From positions 1,612,001 to 1,676,000 of the forward strand of contig NZ_CP097462.1 of the NCBI RefSeq assembly GCF_023559245.1: DNA of 64,000 bases, written 5' to 3'. The stretch comes from Sphingomonas sp. KRR8. GTDB taxonomy: Bacteria > Pseudomonadota > Alphaproteobacteria > Sphingomonadales > Sphingomonadaceae. The position numbers and the translations under genes were made by a program. Shown piece after piece: positions 24,912 to 33,708 of the stretch; position 1 is the stretch's first letter, and each line of letters opens with the position of its first letter. The notes beneath the pieces were generated by a model, which was not told the DNA's origin, did no database searches, and was given only the letters and a program-made list of their open reading frames with translations.

Positions 24912-27056
24912 TTAGAAGCCCTGCTCGATCCCCACCGTAATTGCGCGGCGCCGAGCTAACCGCGTCCAGTCGCCCTCCAGCGCCGTAGCGTCGTTGCTGG
25001 GCGCATGGCTGTCCGTGAGGTTGGTGAGGTCGAGCCGAAGGTCCACCGGCTTGCCCGCCACGGTCAGGTGATAAACGCCGGCCAGTCCGACCTCTGCGTG
25101 AAAAGGTCGGCGTGACCCGTTCGGCTGGGTGGGCGTTAGCGTACGTACCGCTCCACTCGACAGCAGGGTATCGGCGCCTAGACTGAAGTGGCCGAACCGC
25201 TGCGTGAAGCCTCCGGCAAGGCGCACCGGCCGATTGGTGCCGAGCGGCACGGTGCCACCACCCTTCGCGGCCAGTGTCGTGGCCGGGAAGATCGCCCCAC
25301 CGATGATGCCGCTTCCGTCCGCCCGCGACAGCGACAGGCTGCTCCAGGCGGTCGTTCCCCGCCGCGCATAGCTGGCCGACAATTCGATGCCGCGCAGCCG
25401 CCCGCGCCTGAATTCGAAACTTTCAGGAAGGGCCGAGCCTACGACCCTCCGCGCGACGAGCAGCCCGCGCGCGCCGCGCCAGTAGGCGTCCGCCGTCACC
25501 GTAAGCCGTCCCCACGTCCGCGACAGCCCGGCGTCGATCAGATTGTCGGTTTCGCGGCCGAGCGGGGGTAGCGCCGCAAGTTCGTCCAGCGGCGGTGCGG
25601 CGGCGTATCGGGCGTAGCCGACATGAGCCGTCAGCCCCGTTGTCGGTGCCCACACGAGGCTCGCCCGCGGCTCGACAGCCGCCCTGTGCTGCAAACCCTC
25701 AAGCCACTCCACGCGAGCCCCCGGATTGAGGGTCACTCCGCCGCCCAGCGACCATTCATCCTGCGCATAAAGGCCGAGTGTCGTCCGTGCGATCCGACCG
25801 GTTTCACTCCTCCCTGTCTGACGCACCGTGGAACGCGTCGCCAGCAAGCCGAAGCGCACCAGATGCTCCGTGCCGACGTTAGCCGAACCGTCGATCTGGC
25901 TACCCCACGAACTCCGCCGTTCCTCGCTGGTGCAAAGGAACGCTGCCTTATCGCCACTTGCCCCGAAGAACAGCGAGGCCTGAATGGTGAAGCCACCGTC
26001 CGAATGCTGCAAGGCGACAACGCCATAGCCGCTGCCCGCCTTCTCCTCGCCCGGGCCAACGGATGTGGGCCCGAAGCGGTGCCGCTCGTGCGACCCGCCG
26101 AGGATCAGGGACACTCGATTGTCGCTGTCGATCACATGATCGGCAAAGCCTAAACCCTCCAGCAGCACCGCGGGGTCGCGCGTCTCCGCGCCCGTTGCAT
26201 CCACCACCTGCACTCGGCTTCGCTCCAAGCTGCCAGACGCGAATAGGCTGGTCCGTCCCGCCGAGCCTGCCCATTCAAGCGCCGGCTCAACCATCCCGTC
26301 CGAGCCGGCGATGAGCTCGGCTTCGCCGCCATGCTGGTAGAGGCCGTCCTTCGTCGTGATGCTGATCACGCCAGCCGGCGCGAAGCCGAACTGAGCCGGG
26401 AGAGTGCCGGTAATGAGCCGGGTGGTTTCGGCCAGTCGCGAACTCAGGAGGTCGGCGGGATCGGCAATCGCTTCAGGCACGATGACATTGTTGATCCGGA
26501 CCTGGTTGGCCGGGCCCCCGCGAATGGTGAGCGAACGACCGGAAAGGCCGACGCCGGGCACCTGCTGAAGGATGGAAGAAATGCTGCCAGTCTCACCGCC
26601 GGGCCGGTTCTCGACCGCGTCGTTCGACAGGGTGGTGACCGTCGCGCCCAGCCCCACGTCGATCAGCGTTCGCGCGGCGTCTAACCGCCGAGCGGTGACC
26701 ACCACTTCCGTGGTCGGCTGAGCGCCGCCTTCATCCTCCTCATCGTCATGCTCGTCGTCACGTTCCGGCTTGCTCGGTGCGGCGGCGGATACACCGGGCA
26801 TTGCGGAATCATCATCGTCAGGGCGCCGGGACGGCGCAACCGCCGGACGTTGCATCGGCAGCGTGACCGAAGGTGTCGGCACGGCCTTCGGCTGGTCGTC
26901 GTCATCATCATCGTCACGCGTCCGGGCAGAGGTCGCCGTAGGCGCGGCCGACTTCGGCCCATGCACCCGCGCAGGCTTGGCACGCTCGCGATCATCGTCA
27001 TCGTCGCGGTCACGGGCCGGAGACAGGCTGGCAAGAAGCAAGGCGGCAAGTAGCAT
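24912..27056 (-). CDS. TonB-dependent receptor with an aspartate-rich N-terminal extension
   Basis: The 714-residue protein has a short signal peptide (LLAALLLASLSPA), then about 95 low-complexity residues with runs such as DRDDDDDRE, TRDDDDDDDQ, RRPDDDD and RDDEHDDEEDE. A TonB box-like TTEVVVTARR follows near residue 115, then a plug domain (SISSILQQVPGVGLSGRSL, IRGGPANQVRINNV) to about 230 and a barrel of about 22 strands ending in VGIEQGF. Such receptors import siderophores, vitamins or other ligands using TonB energy. The acidic linker is unusual and could bind divalent cations in the periplasm, which is inference. No Fur-type site was seen upstream. Confidence 0.85.
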   Translation of the reverse strand: MLLAALLLASLSPARDRDDDDDRERAKPARVHGPKSAAPTATSARTRDDDDDDDQPKAVPTPSVTLPMQRPAVAPSRRPDDDDSAMPGVSAAAPSKPERDDEHDDEEDEGGAQPTTEVVVTARRLDAARTLIDVGLGATVTTLSNDAVENRPGGETGSISSILQQVPGVGLSGRSLTIRGGPANQVRINNVIVPEAIADPADLLSSRLAETTRLITGTLPAQFGFAPAGVISITTKDGLYQHGGEAELIAGSDGMVEPALEWAGSAGRTSLFASGSLERSRVQVVDATGAETRDPAVLLEGLGFADHVIDSDNRVSLILGGSHERHRFGPTSVGPGEEKAGSGYGVVALQHSDGGFTIQASLFFGASGDKAAFLCTSEERRSSWGSQIDGSANVGTEHLVRFGLLATRSTVRQTGRSETGRIARTTLGLYAQDEWSLGGGVTLNPGARVEWLEGLQHRAAVEPRASLVWAPTTGLTAHVGYARYAAAPPLDELAALPPLGRETDNLIDAGLSRTWGRLTVTADAYWRGARGLLVARRVVGSALPESFEFRRGRLRGIELSASYARRGTTAWSSLSLSRADGSGIIGGAIFPATTLAAKGGGTVPLGTNRPVRLAGGFTQRFGHFSLGADTLLSSGAVRTLTPTQPNGSRRPFHAEVGLAGVYHLTVAGKPVDLRLDLTNLTDSHAPSNDATALEGDWTRLARRRAITVGIEQGF

Positions 27057-27370
27057 CGCGGCGGCTTAGCGAAAGCGGCCGCAACGACAAGCAGCACCCT
27101 CTTGGTCTCTCGTCAGCTTTCTACCCTTCCAGCCACTCAGCGCTGGGCGCATCTAACCGGCTCGAAATGGCCGGAAGCAGACCGTCCGCTCCTGGGCGCT
27201 TTGTAGGCGAAAGCCGCCGTTCATTCAGAAAGCTGCAAATGAGCGCCTCCGAACTAGGTTTAAGCCGGGACGTTCGGCTTCGGCCTAAAGCGAACGTGAA
27301 ACGCACAGCGACATTGGCGAGCCGCCTGGCTGGCCCTATGGGCGAACGGCATTCCTACTTCGGGCAGCAG
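27057..27370. other. Intergenic stretch with a repeat copy
   Basis: No supportable gene lies in this 314-base gap. AAGCAGACCGTCCGCT at 27175-27190 is an exact inverted copy of 2161-2176. GACGTTCGGC-TTCGGCC around 27268 adds to the repetitive look. An open frame from 27167 runs through the repeat, but its first 65 or so codons look non-coding. Confidence 0.5.
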
Positions 27371-27535
27371 ATGACCAGAACCGGCAAGCGCGACATCGTG
27401 GCGGGAAGCAGCGTGGGATTGATGTTCTTGGGCGTAAGCATCCTCCCCAGCAGCAGGCTCGGCTTCATCCCCATTGCGATCGGCGGACTGGCCGTCTTGG
27501 CGATGATCGTCATGGAGTGGCTGCCTCGATCGTGA
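27371..27535 (+). CDS. Possible small membrane protein
   Basis: The 54-codon frame encodes a basic N-terminus (MTRTGKRD) and two hydrophobic stretches, IVAGSSVGLMFLGVSIL and FIPIAIGGLAVLAMIVM, consistent with a two-helix membrane protein. The ribosome site is weak (GGGCAGCAG). It overlaps the following ClC gene by 19 bases, which suggests coupling if it is real. No family is recognised. Confidence 0.35.
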   Translation: MTRTGKRDIVAGSSVGLMFLGVSILPSSRLGFIPIAIGGLAVLAMIVMEWLPRS

Positions 27536-29289
27536 GTCTGCCGGCCTTATCCTTCACCCCCGTCTATGAGCGGGGTGTCGCTTCCTTCCGGCGGATATTC
27601 CGGTCGAGCGAGGCGGCGCTGGTGTTGCTTGCGGTGGGTGTGGGCGTCGCCGCCGGGCTGCTGATGCTGGTGCAGCGCGGGCTGGCCCATTCGCTGCAAT
27701 CCTTCTTCTACGGACTGAGCGGGGCGAGCCTCAGCGCCGCCGCGTCCATCGACCCGTGGCGACTGCTCGCGCTGCCGCTGCTCGGGCTTTTTCTCGGTTA
27801 TGCGACGCGGGCGATCAGCAGGCGTTGGCGGACCCCGATCGACGTGGTCGAGGCGAACGCCCTTCACGGCGGCGCCATTCCCGTACGTGACACGCTGGTA
27901 GTCTGTGCGCAGACCATCGTCTCCAATGGGGCGGGTGCGTCGGTCGGCCTCGAGGCGGCCTACGCTCAGGCCGGGGGCGGTTTCGCGTCGGTGATCGGAC
28001 AATGGCTTCGGCTCCGCCGCGCCAGCTTACGGGTTCTTGTCGGGGCCGGCGCGGGGGCGGCGGTCGGGGCGGCGTTCGGCGCGCCGCTCACCGGTGCTTT
28101 CTATGCGTTCGAGATCGTGATCGGCGCTTATACGCCGGCGGCCATCGCGCCTGTCGCGGCGGCCTGCATCGCCGCAACGCTGCTTGGCCGGCTGGTCGGC
28201 GTGGAGCCTTACATCATCGCCCTGCCCGGCGCGAAGGCGATTACCACTGCCGATTATCTGCTCTTTGCCGCGCTCGGGATCATTTGCGCGCTGATTGGAA
28301 TTGCCATCATGCGCGGGGTCACCTTCTGCGAAGCCCACTTCCGACGCCTGGCCATTCCGGATGCCTGGCGGCCAGCGGTCGGAGGGCTGCTGCTGATCCC
28401 GCTGGCGCTCATCACGCCCCAGGCGCTGTCCGCCGGGCACGGCGCCCTCCACATGGACCTTGGCGCCGAGGTGGGCCTGCGCCTCATCCTGCTGGTGCTG
28501 GTGATCAAGGTGGCGGCTTCGACCATCTCCCTGGGATTCGGTTTCCGGGGCGGCCTTTTCTTCGCTTCGCTATTCATGGGCTCGCTCGTCGGGCAGTTGT
28601 TCGCGGGCGCGCTTGCTCATCAGTCGTTTCTGCCGACGGTCGACCCCGGTGACGCCGCGCTGATCGGTATGGCCGCCATGGCGGTTGCGATCGTCGGCGG
28701 GCCGATGACGATGTCCATGCTGGTGCTTGAGGTCACGCATGACTTCGTGCTGACGGGTGCCGCTGTAACGGCGGCGCTTTGCGCCAGCACCCTTGTGCGA
28801 GAGCTGTTCGGCTACAGCTTCTCGACCTGGCGCCTCCACACCCGTGGCGAGAACATCCGCAGTGCCCGGGACGTGGGCTGGGCCCGCGCGCTGACCGCGG
28901 GCAAGATGATGCGGCGCTCGGTAGAGACGCTGGCGGGCTCCGCCTCGGTCGCGGAGTTCCGCCGGCGCTTCCCCCTGGGTGCAACAACCAGCGTGGTGCT
29001 TCTCGACGCAGCCGGGCGGTACGCCGGTATCGTGGAGACGGCGAAGCTCTACGCTCCAGGGCTGACGGACGACACGGAGGTGGGGACCCTGGCTTCGCTC
29101 AGCGACTTCGCCCTCGACCCGTCGGCCGGTGTTCGCGCTGTCATTGCGGCGTTCGACCGCACGGAAGCCGACGACCTGGCGGTGGTCAGCACGGATGGTG
29201 AAGTCCTCGGCACTTTGTCCGAACGCTTTGTCCACCGCCGCTACGCGGACGAGGTCGAGAAGGCGCAGCGGGACCTGTTCGGTGAGTGA
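27517..29289 (+). CDS. ClC-family chloride channel or transporter with C-terminal CBS domains
   Basis: The 590-residue protein has a ClC membrane domain (about 30-430) and two CBS domains (about 455-585). ClC signatures are present in modified form: LHGGAIPVRD for the first selectivity motif, GAGASVGLEAAYAQ, keeping the glutamate that gates exchange in ClC antiporters, and GFGFRGGLFFASLFMGSLVGQ. ClC proteins move chloride or exchange it for protons; CBS domains usually bind nucleotides. GTG 27517 is used, with GTG 27532 as an alternative. The 3' end overlaps the next gene by 8 bases, so the two are translationally linked. Confidence 0.85.
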   Translation: MAASIVSLPALSFTPVYERGVASFRRIFRSSEAALVLLAVGVGVAAGLLMLVQRGLAHSLQSFFYGLSGASLSAAASIDPWRLLALPLLGLFLGYATRAISRRWRTPIDVVEANALHGGAIPVRDTLVVCAQTIVSNGAGASVGLEAAYAQAGGGFASVIGQWLRLRRASLRVLVGAGAGAAVGAAFGAPLTGAFYAFEIVIGAYTPAAIAPVAAACIAATLLGRLVGVEPYIIALPGAKAITTADYLLFAALGIICALIGIAIMRGVTFCEAHFRRLAIPDAWRPAVGGLLLIPLALITPQALSAGHGALHMDLGAEVGLRLILLVLVIKVAASTISLGFGFRGGLFFASLFMGSLVGQLFAGALAHQSFLPTVDPGDAALIGMAAMAVAIVGGPMTMSMLVLEVTHDFVLTGAAVTAALCASTLVRELFGYSFSTWRLHTRGENIRSARDVGWARALTAGKMMRRSVETLAGSASVAEFRRRFPLGATTSVVLLDAAGRYAGIVETAKLYAPGLTDDTEVGTLASLSDFALDPSAGVRAVIAAFDRTEADDLAVVSTDGEVLGTLSERFVHRRYADEVEKAQRDLFGE

Positions 29290-30340
29290 CGCGCCTGTCC
29301 TTCCGCGGCCGCATGTGTTGCGCACGATCCTTCTGGCAGGTGGACTGCTGCTGGCGGCGCTTGGCGGGGCGGCCGTCAACCGGTGGTGGTCGCCGCCGGA
29401 TCCGCGGCCGGCGGACGTGCAGCGGCCGACACGGCCGATTATCCAGATCGTCCGCCAGCAGACTGGCCTTCCCGATTTGTCTGACGTCGTCGACCGGACG
29501 TGCCCGTCGGTGGCCTTGATCGTGCCCGCGGGCGCGGAACTGCCGCTGACTGGGCCCGCGACTGCCGCGCCGGCAGTTCTCCTCTCGGACGACGGGTGGC
29601 TGCTGAGTGCTGCTTCCGCGCTGCCCAAAGGAGATCTCGAGGCAGTTTTCGGCAATGGCCAGCGCACCCCGGTGGGTGAGGTCCGCACCGATCCGGTGTC
29701 CGGCTTGGCCCTCGCCAAGGTTGGCAATCCACAGGGGAGCTCCCTCTCGCTGAGCGACCAACCCCCGCCCCGCGCGGGCCAGTTCGGGTTGGCGGTCGCC
29801 ACGCCCGCGGGGCTCGGCTGCAGCGCCGCCGTTGCCATGGTGGAAAGCGATTTCGTAGCCGATGGCGGTGCGCAGAGCGGCTATTTTCGCCTGCAGCCGA
29901 CGGCCGCCGACTGGCCGGCCGGCCTGCCCATTCTGGCCGGCGACGGACGAATCCTTGGTGTCATTGCCAGCAGCGACCAGAGCGGCACTGCACTGCCGTC
30001 GAGCACCGTCAGCGGGATCGTCGACGAACTCATGCGCAACTCGCTGTCGCCGACAACGGCCTTTGGCTTTCGCGCCGTGGAATATGAAGGATCGCTGGCC
30101 ACCCGCCTGGGCGACGTTCGCGCGGGCGCCGGCGTATCGCTGGTCGAGCCGGGCTCGAAGACCGCCAAGACCGGTTTGCGCGCCGGCGACATCGTGACGA
30201 GCGCGGACGGCACTCCGGTGTCAGGCGCGTCCGAGCTCAGCCGTGCGCTCGACCGTGCGGGCGCCACCGCCAGGCTGACCGTCCAGCGGCGCGACCGGCA
30301 GCTTACGCTGACCGCAAGCCGGCAGACGCCCGCGAGCTGA
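29282..30340 (+). CDS. HtrA-like PDZ protein with degenerate protease domain
   Basis: The 352-residue protein has an N-terminal membrane anchor (about 12-32), a trypsin-like domain (about 65-245) and a PDZ domain (about 260-350; AGAGVSLVEPGSKTAKTGL, AGDIVTSADGTPV). The HtrA fold is clear, but the catalytic residues are gone: the TNxHV site reads LLSAASALP (about 107-115), the TDLAVLKV site reads SGLALAKV (140-147), and GNSGGPL reads PAGLPIL. It is therefore most likely a binding or scaffold pseudoprotease, not an enzyme. GTG 29282 overlaps the ClC gene by 8 bases, so it probably acts with that channel, perhaps at its periplasmic face; this last step is inference. Confidence 0.75.
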   Translation: MSDAPVLPRPHVLRTILLAGGLLLAALGGAAVNRWWSPPDPRPADVQRPTRPIIQIVRQQTGLPDLSDVVDRTCPSVALIVPAGAELPLTGPATAAPAVLLSDDGWLLSAASALPKGDLEAVFGNGQRTPVGEVRTDPVSGLALAKVGNPQGSSLSLSDQPPPRAGQFGLAVATPAGLGCSAAVAMVESDFVADGGAQSGYFRLQPTAADWPAGLPILAGDGRILGVIASSDQSGTALPSSTVSGIVDELMRNSLSPTTAFGFRAVEYEGSLATRLGDVRAGAGVSLVEPGSKTAKTGLRAGDIVTSADGTPVSGASELSRALDRAGATARLTVQRRDRQLTLTASRQTPAS

Positions 30341-30346
30341 TCGCGA

Positions 30347-30454
30347 TCAGGAGAGCCAGAGGCGGAGCACGAAGGGGACGGTACCGAGCGCGGCAACGCT
30401 GGCGGTCCAGATCAGGACCATCCATTCGAGCCTTTTCCAGAGCGGCTCCGCCAT
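30347..30454 (-). CDS. DUF2474 small membrane protein (cytochrome bd-associated)
   Basis: A 35-codon gene encodes a single-helix protein starting MAEPLWKRLEWMVLIWTAS and ending RLWLS. This matches DUF2474, a family of CydX-like mini-proteins usually encoded directly after cydB of cyanide-insensitive or bd-type oxidase operons. It is intact and sits just after a decayed cydB 3' end on the same strand. Whether it is still expressed or useful is unknown. Confidence 0.65.
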   Translation of the reverse strand: MAEPLWKRLEWMVLIWTASVAALGTVPFVLRLWLS

Positions 30455-30457
30455 GGC

Positions 30458-30533
30458 CTAGTGATACCCTTCCTCGATCTTGCCCCGGAATACCCAGTAG
30501 GCCCAGCCCGTGTAGGCCTTGAGCGATGATCAC
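30458..30533 (-). pseudogene. Relic of the cydB 3' end
   Basis: Read on the minus strand, the last codons give YTGWAYWVFRGKIEEGYH and a stop, the typical C-terminus of cytochrome bd oxidase subunit II. The preceding VIIA is one frame away: removing CTCAAGG (30517-30523) would join VIIA to YTGW. Further upstream the similarity stops and the frame has a stop. The rest of cydB and all of cydA are absent, so this is the trace of a deletion. Confidence 0.6.
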
Positions 30534-30598
30534 ATCGACCTCCTTTGTCGTCGGTAGTTTCCCGATCGCTTGTCTACCGCCCTCGCCATGCACCTGTG

Positions 30599-31438
30599 CT
30601 ACGCCAAGGCTGCGCCGATGAAGGCAAGAAGGTCCGCATTGATGATGTCCGGATGGCTCGTCGGCATGCCATGCGGCAGGCCGTGGTAGGTCTTGAGGGT
30701 GCCCTGTCTCAGGAGCTTGGCCGCAAGCGGAGCAGACGCAGCATAGGGCACGACCTGGTCGTCCTCGCTGTGCATGACCAGAACCGGGACGGCGATCCCC
30801 TTCAGGTCCTCGGTGAGGTCGGTTTCAGAGAAGACCCGGATGCAGTCATGATGAGCCTTGATCCCGCCCATCATGCCTTGGCGCCACCAGTTGCGAATGG
30901 CCCCTTCGCTCGGCGTCGCGCCGGGGCGGTTGAAGCCGTAGAACGGCCCGGACGCAATCTCGAGATAGGTCTGCGCGCGATTGGCGGCGACGGCGGTGCG
31001 GTATCCATCGAACACCTTGATCGGCAGGCCGCCGGGATTGCTGTCCTTACGGATCATGACCGGCGTGATGGCGCTGATCAGCACGGCCTTGGAGACCCGG
31101 CCTGGCTCCGCGCGGGCGACGTAGCGCGCCACCTCGCCGCCGCCGGTCGAATGGCCGATATGGATCGCCTTCCGGAGATCGAGCGCGCGGGCGATCTCGA
31201 TCACGTCGGCCGCGTATGTGTCCATGTCGTTGCCGTGGTCGGCCTGGGTCGAACGGCCGTGTCCGCGCCGGTCGTGCGCGACCACTCGGAAACCCCGCTC
31301 GAGAAAGAACATCATCTGGTTGTCCCACTCGTCCGCGCTGAGCGGCCAGCCGTGATGGAAGACGATGACCGGCGCATCCTTGGCGCCCCAGTCCTTGTAG
31401 AAGATCTCGGTGCCGTCGCGCATGGTGATGGTGGACAT
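30599..31438 (-). CDS. Alpha/beta hydrolase, cofactor-free haloperoxidase-like
   Basis: This 279-residue cytoplasmic hydrolase begins MSTITMRDGTEIFYKDWG. HHGWPLSADEWDNQ supplies the oxyanion-hole region, GHSTGGGEVARY near residue 96 the nucleophilic serine, and the MHSEDDQVVP and LPHGMPTSH segments the acid and histidine. This pattern matches non-haem chloroperoxidase/esterase proteins. The start at 31438 has AGGAG 9 bases upstream. It is the last gene of a minus-strand cluster with the frameshifted SDR and the quinone reductase; natural substrate unknown. Confidence 0.88.
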   Translation of the reverse strand: MSTITMRDGTEIFYKDWGAKDAPVIVFHHGWPLSADEWDNQMMFFLERGFRVVAHDRRGHGRSTQADHGNDMDTYAADVIEIARALDLRKAIHIGHSTGGGEVARYVARAEPGRVSKAVLISAITPVMIRKDSNPGGLPIKVFDGYRTAVAANRAQTYLEIASGPFYGFNRPGATPSEGAIRNWWRQGMMGGIKAHHDCIRVFSETDLTEDLKGIAVPVLVMHSEDDQVVPYAASAPLAAKLLRQGTLKTYHGLPHGMPTSHPDIINADLLAFIGAALA

Positions 31439-31528
31439 GGAAGGTCTCCTGCTCGCGCCGGATAAGGAGCTGCCCCGGCTGCGGCGCGCGTCAGCCGACT
31501 GGCAAGGGAATCAGCCCGCGGCCAGGCC

Positions 31529-32535
31529 TCACGCGGTTGCGAGGGGCTCCGATTGAACGGCGTGGCGGTCGGTTCTGAGGTCGAAGACTTCGCCGACCAT
31601 CTCTTCGCTCTTCGCCCAGAGGGCCCGCGCGAGGTCCTGATCGATCGCGTAGGGCCGCACGCCCGGGCTTCCGAAGCCGATCATTTCGTCGGTGATGACC
31701 GGAGAGATCTGGCAATCCTCGCAATAGTGTCCGCCTGCCGCGTCGGCATCCGCGACCAATCCCGCCCAGAGCGTCGTCGCCGCGCCCTGTTGGGGCGTCT
31801 TGCAGGCATAGGGCGGTTTTCCTTCGCGGGCGAGTTCGGCATTGATCGTGTCCATCAGTTGCTGGAGCCGGCCGTTGCCGACGTGACGCGACAGTTCGGT
31901 ATGAATGCCGCCCGGGTGGACCGCCGTCGCCCGCAGGCCGAGCGAACGGTAGCGGCGATCGAACTCGACCGCGAAGAGGATGTTGGCGGTCTTCGATCGG
32001 CCGTAGGCGATGAACGGCTCGTAGGTGCTGCGTTCGAAATTGGGATCGTCGAGACTGACATTGGCAAAACGGTGCCCCGACGACGCCAGCACCACCAGCC
32101 GCGCTCCGCTTCGCATCAGCGGCGCGATGCCGTTGACGAAGGCGAAATGGCCTAGGTGGTTGGTCCCGAACTGCGTCTCGAAGCCGGGCCGAAGGGCGTC
32201 GCCATAACGCCCGCGTTGGCGATGAGCAGGTCGAACGGATGACCGTGGCCGCGCAGTGCCGCGGCAGCTCGTCGCACACTTGCCAGATCGGCAAGATCCA
32301 GCTCGACCAGCTCGAGCGTAGTCTCGCTCATGCCGATCCCGGCAAGGGCGTCGCGCGCCTTGGTCAGGTCCCGAGCGGTGCCGACGACCTTGGCTCCATG
32401 AGCGACGAGGGCGCGGGCGGTTTCGAGGCCGAGCCCAGCCGACACGCCTGTCACCAGCACCCGTCTTCCGGACAGGTCCATGCCTTCGAGGACATCGTCG
32501 GTCGTGGAGGTTGCTCCGAATGTCTTGCTCATCAT
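31529..32535 (-). pseudogene. Frameshifted short-chain dehydrogenase (SDR)
   Basis: The first frame (32535 to about 32190) encodes the Rossmann start VLVTGVSAGLGLETARALV and LLIANAGVMATPFG. It then shifts; the second frame resumes at GFETQFGTNHLGHFA and runs through the catalytic IAYGRSKTANI (Tyr, Lys) to a normal C-terminus at 31529. Between them, near 32185-32195, a few codons are missing and the frame changes. A small out-of-frame deletion is the simplest cause; a sequencing error cannot be excluded. Start ATG 32535 has GGAG 8 bases upstream. The intact gene would encode about 335 residues. Confidence 0.75.
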
Positions 32536-32637
32536 GCTTCTCCTGTAGCCGCCGGACAGGCGCCGGCGAGCGGATGGAAATCTAATTTTTCTCACGCGTC
32601 TTCCGGCCGGGGCAGCGACTTTGGCCGGCGTGGCCCC

Positions 32638-33642
32638 TCACGACATCGTGACGGCGATCTTTCCCCGCTGGCGGGGAGCGCCGTTGGCGCCAAGCACGGC
32701 GTCGTAGGCGGCCCCGAGGTCCTCGAGCGTGAAGGCACGGGGGTCGAGGCGCGGCACCAACCTGCCCGCGTCGACGAGCTTGCGGGCTTCCTCGAGAATG
32801 TCGCCGAAATGGGCGCGGCCTTCGTTCGCGATCAGCGGATGCAGTGTGAAGACGCCCGAATAGGTGGCCTGCTTGAATGACAGGGGGGCGAGCTTGTGCG
32901 TCCCCCACCCAAGGCAGCTCACGACATGCCCGAAGCGGCGGACGGCCTCGATCGAGGCATCGAGCACGGGACCGCCCACCGTGTCATAGACGAGATCGAA
33001 GCCCTGCCCTTCCGTGTGCTCGGCGACGTAGCTCGCCACGTCCCGCTTCGCGTCGATAGCGACCGCGCCCATTGCTCGAACGAAGTCGAGTTCGGCGCCG
33101 ACGTCGGTTGCAAACACCTTCGCGCCGCGAGCGAGGGCGATCTGCACGGCAACCTGACCGACGCCTCCTGCACCGCCCTGGATGAGCACGGTCTGCCCAG
33201 CCCTGATCCGCGCGCGGTCGACCAGACCCTCCCACGCCGTGATGACCACCAGCGGCAAGATGGCGGCCTCGCCCATCGACAGCGACGCGGGTTTCCTGGC
33301 CAGCAGCCGCGCATCGAAGGCGCCATATTGCGCGTGCGATCCCTGCAGCCCGCCGACGCCTCCGCCAAAGCCATAGACGGCCTCGCCGACCGCGAAGCGG
33401 TCCACACTCGCCCCCAAGGCGACGACGGTTCCGGCAAGGTCCATGCCGAGCGTCGCCGGCAGCGGCTGCCGCGCGTGCGCCGCCTGTCCCGCCCTGATCT
33501 TGGTGTCCAGCGGGTTTGTCCCGCTCGCCTCGATCCGGACGAGCACCTCGCCTGGCGCCGGCGTGGGCCGGGCAAGTTCGCGCAGCACGAACGGGCCATT
33601 TTCTTGCTCGACGACGGCGGCGATCATGGATGAACTCGGCAT
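32638..33642 (-). CDS. Zinc-independent quinone oxidoreductase (MDR family)
   Basis: The 334-residue enzyme has an N-terminal GroES-like domain (GEVLVRIEASGTNPLDTKIR) and a nucleotide-binding domain with VLIQGGAGGVGQVAVQIALARG near residue 150. The cysteine ligands of zinc alcohol dehydrogenases are absent, as in zeta-crystallin-like NADPH:quinone reductases. Start ATG 33642 is supported by AGGAGG 8 bases upstream; the longer frame to 33870 is not. It is divergent from a LysR regulator across a 95-base gap and leads a minus-strand cluster with the SDR and the hydrolase. Confidence 0.88.
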   Translation of the reverse strand: MPSSSMIAAVVEQENGPFVLRELARPTPAPGEVLVRIEASGTNPLDTKIRAGQAAHARQPLPATLGMDLAGTVVALGASVDRFAVGEAVYGFGGGVGGLQGSHAQYGAFDARLLARKPASLSMGEAAILPLVVITAWEGLVDRARIRAGQTVLIQGGAGGVGQVAVQIALARGAKVFATDVGAELDFVRAMGAVAIDAKRDVASYVAEHTEGQGFDLVYDTVGGPVLDASIEAVRRFGHVVSCLGWGTHKLAPLSFKQATYSGVFTLHPLIANEGRAHFGDILEEARKLVDAGRLVPRLDPRAFTLEDLGAAYDAVLGANGAPRQRGKIAVTMS

Positions 33643-33708
33643 GGCGTGACCTCCTGATGGAGAAGGAGATGCGCTCATTCGGGTTTGACATGAACTCGCG
33701 AAATCCGC

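Noticed and set aside
27167..27370. 5' part of a 122-codon frame before the ClC gene
   Set aside because: It runs through a dispersed repeat and reads as basic, non-family sequence; only the hydrophobic 3' part could be a gene.
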